From contig DBXY01000064.1 in NCBI GenBank assembly GCA_002309765.1, positions 66,031-130,030 of the forward strand: a DNA stretch of 64,000 nucleotides, read 5' to 3'. Below, piece after piece: positions 34,290 through 41,586 of this stretch. Within the stretch, counting starts at the first letter, position 1. Each line of letters starts with the position of its first letter. A program made the translations under genes and the position numbers. The notes beneath the pieces were generated by a model that saw only the letters and a program-made list of their open reading frames with translations, was not told where the DNA came from and ran no database searches. Source of the stretch: Verrucomicrobia bacterium UBA1200 (GTDB taxonomy: Bacteria > Verrucomicrobiota > Kiritimatiellia > RFP12 > UBA1067).

Positions 34290-34614
34290 AAAAATCTCCG
34301 CACGCAGGAAACCCGCCCACCAAGAAGCTCCTGAATCCCGCAAAAAAACGGCAAAAAGTATGCCTTAATTCGCAAAAATTATCAAGTACAATATATCTAC
34401 AAGTTATTAACTGATTATCCATATTTTAAGCCGAAATTTCAGTTATTAACAAAGTTATTATCACCTGTTTATAACTTTTATAACCAAATTATTACTTGAT
34501 AAGATTTTGAAAGATTCATAAAAGCATAAAATAGCTGGCGCCTTATTTTTCTTTTTTATTGATTTTTCAGACTAAAAAAGGTTATCATTCCAAATGTTTA
34601 TTAGGGGGTTAAGT
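34290..34614. other. AT-rich intergenic region, left arm of candidate replication origin
   Basis: The core, about 34370-34560, is strongly AT-rich. GTTATTAAC occurs at 34403-34411 and 34442-34450, with the near copies GTTATTATC (34454-34462) and GTTTATAAC (34467-34475). DnaA-box-like 9-mers with one mismatch to TTATNCACA are TTATCCATA (34415-34423) and TTATTAACA (34443-34451). The same 9-mer appears inverted in 36817-37322. A weak promoter, TTGATT (34559-34564), 18 bases, TATCAT (34583-34588), would serve the plus-strand gene to the right. Confidence 0.5.
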
Positions 34615-36816
34615 ATGTTTATTTACCTGTTATTATGTTTTCTGGCCGGTACAGCGCTGGCCCAATCTGACGAATTGGTGTCTGATTGGTTGGATCAGGA
34701 TAAAAAACCGGAAAATGAAAACGTATCCGAAGATTATAAAAAGTCGTGCCTTGAACGCCGAGCGTTACGTTTGAAACCCGTGGTGGCTACCGCCACTAAA
34801 TGGGTTTACTGCCGCCATTATGTGATGGGAGGTTCGCATTACGCTTATACCGAGGCGCTTTCGGACGCCCAAGCCGAGCGGACTTTTATGACCCCAGGAT
34901 CAGGGCTTTACCTAGCTGAATACAACCCTGACGGGCTTTGGACTGAAACCGCTCTGTTGGAAAGCAAAACCGGGTGTTTTCGGGATGTTGACGTTTCGCC
35001 AGACGGAACGAAAATACTCTACTCCTACAAAGCCAGCGACCGGGGAGACGATTTTCATCTTTATGAAATGGATTTAGCAAGTCGTGAGGTTCGGCAGTTG
35101 ACTTTTGGCGAAGGGGTTGCCGATTACGAAGGTTGCTATCTTCCAGATGGGCATATTTTTTTCAATTCCACCCGTTGTATGCAGATTGTGGACTGCTGGT
35201 GGACTGAAGTCAGCAACATTTATCGGTGCGACAGCGACGGAAAAAACATCACCAGAATAACTTTCGATCAGGTTCATGACAACTACCCCACCCTAACGGA
35301 TGACGGAAAAGTTCTATATACCCGCTGGGAATACAACGACCGCTCCCAAATGTATCCGCAGCCGCTTTTCGGAATGAACGTTGACGGTACCAGCCAGCGT
35401 GCGGTTTATGGTGGCAATTCTTGGTTTCCCACCACCTTGATCCATGCCAGAGGCGTTCCAAATTCTACGTTATTCTTCGGAATCGCCACCGGGCATCATT
35501 CCTTCCAACCAGGGGAACTGATGCTTTTCAATCCTAGCGAGGGGCGCGAGGAAGCCAGCGGGGCATGGCAATTGGAACCATTGAGAAGAGCTAAAGCGGA
35601 AAAGATCGATGCTTACGGGCAAAGAGGACGAATGGCCATGTATCCTTATCCTATAGATGAAAAAGGAGTGGTGCTTTCGTTTTTGCCTAAAGGTTGGCCA
35701 AGAAATCAAGAAAATCATGTTAATTTCCGGCTCCATTTGGTTCCGTTTGCGCTTTATTGGACTAATGTAAACGGAGAACGGGAGCTTTTGGTATCGCAAA
35801 CCGGTAAGATTCCATGTGGCAGACCCGTTCCGGTTCGCGCCAGAAATTTGGCTATGCGCTCGTCTAAAATGCCAGACGAGACTAAAAAAACCGGATTTTT
35901 CGCAATTCAGGACGTTTACGCAGGCAATTCAATGCAAGGAATCGAACGAGGAACCGTAAAATCGTTGCGCGTGGTTTCGATAGATTACCGTCCTGCCGGA
36001 ATCGGATCCAACGGCAACGGCGGACCGGGCGGAGGCGGTTTATCCTGCACCCCGCCAGCTATCGGACAAGGCACATGGGGCGTAAAAAGAGTATTGGGGG
36101 AGGTTCCGGTCGCAAACGACGGTTCGGTATTGATCGAGGCTCCGATCGAAACCCCGATGTATTTTATGTTGTTGGACGGAAAAGGGCGTATGGTGCAAAC
36201 CATGCGGAGCTGGACGGTTCTTCAGCCAGGGGAAACCGCAGCTTGCGTCGGTTGTCACGAACCAGCCAATCAAGCTCCAGACTCATCTATTGCCAAAATG
36301 TCCGCCAAACCGGTTAAAATATCGCTTCCGGAACGCGGATTTAGTTTCGAAAAGGATATTCAACCCATTTTGGAACGGCGCTGTGTTGGATGCCACAATC
36401 CGGAAAAGAACCCTAATATACCTGATTTGACTGCAAAACGGGTTGAAGACCCTAAATCCAAGCGCGTTTGGCTGCAAAGTTACCTTTCTCTCACCCATTC
36501 AAGATTAGGTGACCATTGGTCTGGAAACCCAGACCACAAGATCCTCAACTGGATTAATTCAGCCAGCGTCCCTACCCCGCTACCCCCTTATTTTAAAGGA
36601 TCGGCATGCAGCGAACTTTTCACCAGAAAATTCGATAAAGAAGGCCATGCCAAGAATCTTACGGAATCAGAACAGCGGCAATTGGCCTGCTGGGTGGACT
36701 TAACCGTTCCTTTCTGCGGGGATTACGAGGAAGGCGCGCTTTGGAACGAAAAAGACCGAAAGCTTTGGGAAAGAGGAGTTAATAAGCGAGAAAAATACGC
36801 AGTTCGGAGATTTTAA
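34615..36816 (+). CDS. Exported HzsA-like beta-propeller protein with two CxxCH haem sites
   Basis: 733 residues. The signal peptide is MFIYLLLCFLAGTALA. A WD40/Tol-like propeller (about 100-300) has VDVSPDGTKILYSYKA, GVADYEGCYLPDGHIFFNSTR and DNYPTLTDDGKVLYTRWEYNDRS. The C-terminal part has CVGCHEPAN (near 543) and CVGCHNPEKN (near 589), the second preceded by FSFEKDIQPILERR as in PSD1-type cytochromes. This architecture resembles the hydrazine synthase alpha subunit middle-domain family, common in PVC bacteria that do not make hydrazine, so the function is unknown. The ATG at 34615 has AGGGGG 6 bases upstream. It lies alone between two AT-rich regions. Confidence 0.85.
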   Translation: MFIYLLLCFLAGTALAQSDELVSDWLDQDKKPENENVSEDYKKSCLERRALRLKPVVATATKWVYCRHYVMGGSHYAYTEALSDAQAERTFMTPGSGLYLAEYNPDGLWTETALLESKTGCFRDVDVSPDGTKILYSYKASDRGDDFHLYEMDLASREVRQLTFGEGVADYEGCYLPDGHIFFNSTRCMQIVDCWWTEVSNIYRCDSDGKNITRITFDQVHDNYPTLTDDGKVLYTRWEYNDRSQMYPQPLFGMNVDGTSQRAVYGGNSWFPTTLIHARGVPNSTLFFGIATGHHSFQPGELMLFNPSEGREEASGAWQLEPLRRAKAEKIDAYGQRGRMAMYPYPIDEKGVVLSFLPKGWPRNQENHVNFRLHLVPFALYWTNVNGERELLVSQTGKIPCGRPVPVRARNLAMRSSKMPDETKKTGFFAIQDVYAGNSMQGIERGTVKSLRVVSIDYRPAGIGSNGNGGPGGGGLSCTPPAIGQGTWGVKRVLGEVPVANDGSVLIEAPIETPMYFMLLDGKGRMVQTMRSWTVLQPGETAACVGCHEPANQAPDSSIAKMSAKPVKISLPERGFSFEKDIQPILERRCVGCHNPEKNPNIPDLTAKRVEDPKSKRVWLQSYLSLTHSRLGDHWSGNPDHKILNWINSASVPTPLPPYFKGSACSELFTRKFDKEGHAKNLTESEQRQLACWVDLTVPFCGDYEEGALWNEKDRKLWERGVNKREKYAVRRF

Positions 36817-37322
36817 TAGGCAAAACATCCATTCATGCTTTTAAACGAGCGTCGGACGCATCGTCATGGGTTTTGCTTATACAATTATCATATTTAATTA
36901 TTTATTTAGCTTTATTAATATGGGATGTTGATAGTGTTAATAACTCGGTAAATTACTAATAATCAACGATTTGCGTATTTTGAAATGTAGATTATTTTGA
37001 AGATAGACGTTTAATCGATTTTTAAAAGTTATGCTTGACTACCGTTAGATGATAATAACTCTTAGGTTATTTGAAATATACCAACTAGAATTATTCAACT
37101 TATCGGCAAATTGTGAACAATTAACAAACCTGTTAATAACTTGTGAAAAACTGTTTATTTTTTTTTATTGATTATCTTTTACAAATTTGGTATTAAAATC
37201 GTAACTCATTGAAAATAAACAAGTTACAAAAAAATATTTTAAAAATTGGAAAAAAATAGAAACCTTGAAAAGTTGTCAATAACATTTGTCATTTTTTTGG
37301 ATTTTTTTTATAATTCCCGCCC
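36817..37322. other. AT-rich intergenic region, right arm of candidate replication origin (oriC)
   Basis: 506 bases without a coding frame, extremely AT-rich. GTTAATAAC, the reverse complement of the 9-mer in the left arm, occurs at 36936-36944 and 37132-37140. Three DnaA-box-like 9-mers, each one mismatch from TGTGNATAA and in the same orientation, cluster at 37112-37120 (TGTGAACAA), 37131-37139 (TGTTAATAA) and 37142-37150 (TGTGAAAAA); another TGTTAATAA is at 36935-36943. A T-rich stretch that could unwind follows at 37151-37180. The position directly upstream of mnmG matches the classic oriC-gidA arrangement. Origin function is inferred. Confidence 0.55.
37286..37314 (+). promoter_or_regulatory. 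Sigma-70-type promoter giving a leaderless mnmG transcript
   Basis: TTGTCA (37286-37291), a 17-base spacer and consensus TATAAT (37309-37314). The -10 ends only 8 bases before the mnmG ATG, so the transcript should begin within a few bases of the start codon. No SD is present between them. Confidence 0.65.
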
Positions 37323-39206
37323 ATGAACAAGAAAGTATCAGATTTTGGGGTAATTGTAGTCGGAGGCGGTCATGCCGGGTGTGAAGCTGCGTTGGTTTCA
37401 GCGCGGATGGGCGTGCATACACTTCTGGTTACCGCCAGTTTAAAGTCCATTGCGACAATGCCTTGCAACCCGTCCATTGGCGGATTGGCAAAGTCCCATT
37501 TGGTTAGAGAGGTTGATGCTTTAGGCGGTGAAATGGGAATAAATGCGGATTGTACCGGATTGCAGTTTAAAACTTTAAATATGAGTAGAGGTCCGGCAGT
37601 TTGGGCGACACGAGTGCAGTGCGATAAAAAAGAATATTCAGGCCGTATGCGGCGCGTAATCGAAAGTACTTCTAATCTTACTCTGATCGAGGGTGAAGTA
37701 ATAGAGATTATAGTGGAGGATAAAGAAGCGGTTGGGGTCAGGCTAAGTACCAATGAAGTAATATTTTCCAATGCGGTGGTAATTACCACTGGAACTTCAA
37801 TGAGAGGATTGATTTTCATTGGTCACGAAAAAAAAGAAAGTGGTGGCGACCACCGACCGGCTGCCAATAAACTTTCAAATTCGTTGGACAAACTTGGTTT
37901 TGAGTTGATCAGATTGAAAACTGGTACCCCACCCCGCCTTTATCGTGAAAGCATAGATTTTGGTAGAATGATTTGTCAGCCTGGACAAGAACCTCCACCG
38001 TTCTTTTCATTTTCTACAAGAATGTTCCACGTGGAACAATCATTGATGGAATACAAAGAGAGCGTAAAATGTTCCACGTGGAACAATTTGCTTTGCGGAG
38101 CGGAACAAATTCCTTGTTGGATGAGTCATACCACTGAACGCACTCATGAAATAATTCGCAAAAATTTATCTAGAAGTGCTTTATATGGAGGGGACATATC
38201 TGGGGTTGGTGTCAGATACTGTCCTTCGATAGAAGATAAGATTGTTAAGTTTACTTCAGCAACTCAGCATCATGTTATGCTGGAACCGGAAGGAAAAGAT
38301 GCAAATGACTGGTGGTACCCAAACGGTTTGTCGAACAGTCTGCCAAGGGAAGTTCAAGATGAATTAGTACACAGCGTTCCAGGTTTGGAAAAAGCGGAGT
38401 TTGCACAATACGCTTACGCAATTGAGTATGACAGCATTGACGCTAGAGAATTAAATCATTGTTTGGAGAGCAAAAGAATAGAAGGTTTGTATTTTGCTGG
38501 GCAGGTAAATGGAACTACGGGTTACGAGGAAGCGGCAGCACAAGGCATTCTTGCCGGTATAAACGCTGCGTTAAAATCTAAGTCTGAAGAGCCAATGATT
38601 TTAAGTCGTCAAGAAGCTTATATAGGGGTAATGGTAGATGATTTAGTAACCAAAGGAACACAAGAGCCGTATCGGATGTTTACATCCAGAGCGGAACGGA
38701 GATTGTTGTTACGCCAGGATAACGCCCATATTCGTTTAATGCCTTACGCTGAACGAATCAAAACCGTATCGAATGAAGTGATGAGCAGCATAAAAGTGTT
38801 TAAAAAAATGGTTAATGATGAAATCATACGGTTAAAAAACACACGTAATGGAGAAAAAACGCTTTTCAATTTATTATCTCGCCCGGAGATAAGTTATGAT
38901 AAATTGCCTGATTCAAAATCATGGTTACCTCCGCCGGTGAAGGAAGAGGTAGAAATTTTAGTCAAATATGACGGATATATTGAGCAGGAAAAAAGGATGG
39001 CTGAAAGAGCAATCCGGGAAGAGTCGGTCAAAATACCAAAATGGATAGATTATCGCAAAATTACCGCCCTGCGATATGAAAGCCGTGAAAAGTTGATTAA
39101 AGTAATGCCGGAGAATTTAGGTCAGGCAGCCCGCATATCCGGAGTAAATCCGGCGGACATAGCGGTTCTCTCATTAATAATAAAGAGAGGACGGATTAGT
39201 AGTTAG
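37323..39206 (+). CDS. mnmG: tRNA uridine-5-carboxymethylaminomethyl modification enzyme MnmG (GidA)
   Basis: 627 residues. The FAD-binding start VIVVGGGHAGCEAALVSARMG, then TMPCNPSIGGLAKSHLVREVDALGG, MSRGPAVWATRVQCDK, KTGTPPRLYRESIDF, PGLEKAEFAQYAYAIEYD, GLYFAGQVNGTTGYEEAAAQG and TSRAERRLLLRQDNAHIRL identify MnmG. With MnmE it modifies wobble U34 of several tRNAs in the cytoplasm. Residues about 230-260 form an extra loop of roughly 23 residues between FFSF and QIPCWMSHT that E. coli and B. subtilis MnmG lack; it encodes MFHVEQ and CSTWNN from two parS palindromes. Neither rsmG nor parAB follows in this window. The gene is AT-richer than most and appears leaderless. Confidence 0.97.
   Translation: MNKKVSDFGVIVVGGGHAGCEAALVSARMGVHTLLVTASLKSIATMPCNPSIGGLAKSHLVREVDALGGEMGINADCTGLQFKTLNMSRGPAVWATRVQCDKKEYSGRMRRVIESTSNLTLIEGEVIEIIVEDKEAVGVRLSTNEVIFSNAVVITTGTSMRGLIFIGHEKKESGGDHRPAANKLSNSLDKLGFELIRLKTGTPPRLYRESIDFGRMICQPGQEPPPFFSFSTRMFHVEQSLMEYKESVKCSTWNNLLCGAEQIPCWMSHTTERTHEIIRKNLSRSALYGGDISGVGVRYCPSIEDKIVKFTSATQHHVMLEPEGKDANDWWYPNGLSNSLPREVQDELVHSVPGLEKAEFAQYAYAIEYDSIDARELNHCLESKRIEGLYFAGQVNGTTGYEEAAAQGILAGINAALKSKSEEPMILSRQEAYIGVMVDDLVTKGTQEPYRMFTSRAERRLLLRQDNAHIRLMPYAERIKTVSNEVMSSIKVFKKMVNDEIIRLKNTRNGEKTLFNLLSRPEISYDKLPDSKSWLPPPVKEEVEILVKYDGYIEQEKRMAERAIREESVKIPKWIDYRKITALRYESREKLIKVMPENLGQAARISGVNPADIAVLSLIIKRGRISS
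38023..38038. other. parS: parS site 1 (ParB-binding palindrome) inside mnmG
   Basis: A perfect 16-bp palindrome, TGTTCCACGTGGAACA, differing from the B. subtilis parS TGTTTCACGTGAAACA by a symmetric change and identical or nearly so to sites in Pseudomonas and others. Here it is read by mnmG as M-F-H-V-E-Q. Confidence 0.85.
38070..38085. other. parS: parS site 2 (ParB-binding palindrome) inside mnmG
   Basis: A second identical 16-bp palindrome, TGTTCCACGTGGAACA, starting 47 bases after the first. It is read in a different frame by mnmG, as C-S-T-W-N-N, so the conservation is of DNA rather than of protein. Confidence 0.85.
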
Positions 39207-39435
39207 GGATTAGTGAATAGTGGTTAGCCAGTCGCATTCCGGTGGTAACTCGTAGCAGACAAAGTATCCAACTACAAGACTTTATACTTCTGGACTCCGC
39301 TTTTTAATTCTCAACAGCACATGCTGTCCAACTTTATCCTCATTTATATTTTCGTGCGAAGCACGGACGGGCGGGTTACCACCAAACTACTCAACCACTC
39401 AACTATCTAACTACCTAACTACCCAAACATCTTAA
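39207..39435. repeat. Intergenic region with degenerate TAGTTAG-type repeats and hairpins
   Basis: Between the convergent mnmG and FHA-sigma54 genes. The left edge has GTAGTTAGGGATTAGTGAAT-like units (from about 39194); the right edge (39384-39440) has units such as ACTACTCAACCACTCAACTA and CTAACTACCTAACTAC, roughly their reverse complement. In between are the palindromes ACAGCA/TGCTGT (39314-39327) and CGTGC/GCACG (39353-39365). The paired blocks could form a long imperfect stem or act as a two-way terminator. No gene is seen. Confidence 0.4.
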
Positions 39436-40815
39436 CTATCCTTTAATACCGTATTTGCGGATTAAACGCTGCAAATAAGCGCGTTCAATACCGGCGATAC
39501 GGGCGGATTTAGAGATGTTTTGCTGGTTTCTCTTCAACAATTCCATTAAATAGGTCTTCTCAAACTCTTCGATCAAGTCGTTTTTAGCATCCTTAAACGG
39601 CTTTTCGGTCGAAAAAGAAAAGTCCGGCAAGTCGTTATTATGAAGATTTGAGTGCATATTAAGAAGACTAAGAAATGCGCTCAAATCGATTGGACGTCGT
39701 TCACTGTAGAAAGCTAGCTCAATCAGATTACGCAGTTCGCGAACATTTCCAGGCCATTCGTGACGCTTTAAAATGTCCATGGTTTTGTCGATATCCATAA
39801 TCTCATTGATGGCGTTGTCACCTTGCAAATCGATCAAAAACCGCTTAACCAGAAGCGGAATATCTTCCCGCCGGCGACGAAGCGGCGGCAATTCAAGGTG
39901 AACGACCGATAACCGGTAGTAAAGATCTTCACGGAAATTACCCTCGTTTACGTCATTTGCGAGGTTTCGGTTGGTGGCGGAAATGATACGGACATCGATT
40001 TTCTGGACTTTATTGCTGCCAACCCGACGGATTTCCCGCTTTTCCAACACCCGGAGCAGTTTGGGCTGCAGTTCAGGCGAAAGATCGCCAATCTCATCCA
40101 AGAACACGGTTCCGCCGTCGGCCAGCTCAAAAGCCCCTTGACGGTCGCTGGTAGCGCCGGTGAAAGAGCCTTTTACATGACCAAAAAGCTCGCTTTCGAT
40201 CAATTCCTTGGATATTGCGGCACAATCGATGACGATAAACGGCTTATCTTTTCGCGGCGAATGGTTGTGAATTTCTTCTGCCAACACCTCTTTCCCGGTG
40301 CCGGTTTCTCCGGTAATCATTACCGTTACATCGGCCGGGGAATAGGTTTCCGCTAGGTAGAAAATGCGCCGCATCGGGATAGACCGACCAAGCATTTTGC
40401 CGAACGACTCATGAACGGAGAGCGGGATGTCGTTAGAATCCTGTAGCGGGCAGAAAATAATCCGGGTTTTTCCGAGCTGGATTTCGCAACCAGGGGCCAA
40501 ATGGGCGGAAGAAATACGCACGCCCTGCACAAAAGTCCCGTTGGTACTGTCCAAATCCCGGATGACGTAACCTGACTGGCCAACGGAAATTTCGCAATGC
40601 CGTTTTGACATTGTGGAATCGTGAATGGACAAATCATTATGATCGCTGGATCCGATGGTAAAAGTGTCGCGGTTAACCACGAATTCGTGTCCCTGCATTG
40701 GACCGCTAATGACCAAAAGCTTGGTTTTGCGGACACGCAGCATAGATTCCGTTTTGTCACCGCTTGACAAAACCAGAGTTTCAACCGGATTATTGCCTAA
40801 AGAGTCGTTTGTCAT
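39436..40815 (-). CDS. FHA-domain sigma-54-dependent transcriptional activator
   Basis: 459 residues. An FHA domain (about 25-115) has FTIGSSDHNDLSIHDSTMSKRHCEI and DLDSTNGTFVQGVRI for phosphothreonine binding. A sigma-54 interaction AAA+ domain (about 130-360) has Walker A GETGTGKE, the sigma-54 contact loop ELFGHVKGSFTGA (GSFTGA in place of GAFTGA), Walker B GGTVFLDEIGDL and FREDLYYRLSV. A Fis-type HTH ends the protein (NISKSARIAGIERAYLQRLIRKYGI). It should activate sigma-54 promoters in response to a Ser/Thr kinase signal. I chose 40815 because a promoter at 40825-40854 overlaps the earlier in-frame Met codons. Confidence 0.9.
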   Translation of the reverse strand: MTNDSLGNNPVETLVLSSGDKTESMLRVRKTKLLVISGPMQGHEFVVNRDTFTIGSSDHNDLSIHDSTMSKRHCEISVGQSGYVIRDLDSTNGTFVQGVRISSAHLAPGCEIQLGKTRIIFCPLQDSNDIPLSVHESFGKMLGRSIPMRRIFYLAETYSPADVTVMITGETGTGKEVLAEEIHNHSPRKDKPFIVIDCAAISKELIESELFGHVKGSFTGATSDRQGAFELADGGTVFLDEIGDLSPELQPKLLRVLEKREIRRVGSNKVQKIDVRIISATNRNLANDVNEGNFREDLYYRLSVVHLELPPLRRRREDIPLLVKRFLIDLQGDNAINEIMDIDKTMDILKRHEWPGNVRELRNLIELAFYSERRPIDLSAFLSLLNMHSNLHNNDLPDFSFSTEKPFKDAKNDLIEEFEKTYLMELLKRNQQNISKSARIAGIERAYLQRLIRKYGIKG

Positions 40816-40824
40816 AATGTGTTC

Positions 40825-40854
40825 AGTATAACGCATGCTTACCACTGTATGCAA
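40825..40854 (-). promoter_or_regulatory. Promoter for the FHA-sigma54 activator, likely leaderless
   Basis: On the minus strand TTGCAT (40849-40854), an 18-base spacer and TATACT (40825-40830), with the ATG at 40815 nine bases beyond the -10. The geometry is the same as at mnmG. Confidence 0.45.
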
Positions 40855-40884
40855 CTCAAAAATAGATTAAATCGCAAAATTGCC

Positions 40885-40914
40885 TTGCCCTTTTCAAATG
40901 TTTCGTGATAAGAT
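40885..40914 (+). promoter_or_regulatory. Possible promoter for the coiled-coil/giant surface protein operon
   Basis: TTGCCC (40885-40890), an 18-base spacer and TAAGAT (40909-40914), about 60 bases before the ATG at 40977. Confidence 0.35.
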
Positions 40915-40976
40915 TCAAAAATGACGGCTTATAGTGTCGACTTTTGGCGAATTGGTTTAGCTTGACAAGGAGAAAA

Positions 40977-41531
40977 ATGTCGATATTAGGAAAAAAGCGC
41001 GCACAATGTGCAGAAAACCGCACTTTGACCCGCAAGACGGGTGCGGTGTCGCGGGCTTTTGCCATTTTCCTGTCAATCTTAATTTTGTTGGTGCTGGCGG
41101 TGGTGCTGTTCGGTTTGCGTGGTCGCGAGAAGAAGCCGGCTGGGGATAACGGAGTTGCGGTAGATCCCAGCACCACCAACCGAGCGTTGGACGCTACGTA
41201 CCAGCAAATGCTTCGTGATTCCGCGAAAAAGCAGAACAAAGTGGTTATGGAGCGCAACCGGGTTTTGGCAGAGCAGGCGGAGATTGAACGCCAGATTCAA
41301 GCCGCGCTGCCTGAAGGAACCGATGTCGAAACCTTGAAAGCGGCTTTTAGGAAAGACCAGCGTTGGCAGGCACTGCAGGTCAAGCGAGATGAGCTTAACG
41401 GGCAGATTCAGACGGATTCTGCGAACGTGAGGAAGGCAATCAGAAACAGGATTGAAGAGGAGCAGAAGGTTCGTAATCAGCTGGCGGGACAGGATGCCGC
41501 CAGCCAATCGGCGGGCAAGGTTGGGAAGTAA
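40977..41531 (+). CDS. Membrane-anchored coiled-coil protein upstream of the giant surface protein
   Basis: 184 residues. A basic N-terminus (MSILGKKRAQCAENRTLTRK) is followed by one membrane helix (AFAIFLSILILLVLAVVLFGL, about 28-48) and a periplasmic coiled coil (about 75-170, rich in Gln, Glu and Lys). No family recognised. The ATG has AAGGAG 6-7 bases upstream. It ends 55 bases before the giant protein gene and is probably co-transcribed, so it may help export, anchor or chaperone that protein; this is inference from position only. Confidence 0.7.
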   Translation: MSILGKKRAQCAENRTLTRKTGAVSRAFAIFLSILILLVLAVVLFGLRGREKKPAGDNGVAVDPSTTNRALDATYQQMLRDSAKKQNKVVMERNRVLAEQAEIERQIQAALPEGTDVETLKAAFRKDQRWQALQVKRDELNGQIQTDSANVRKAIRNRIEEEQKVRNQLAGQDAASQSAGKVGK

Positions 41532-41586
41532 CCGCGACGCCACCGTCAACGGATTTGAGTTGGATTTGATAATGAGGAGAAAGCGC

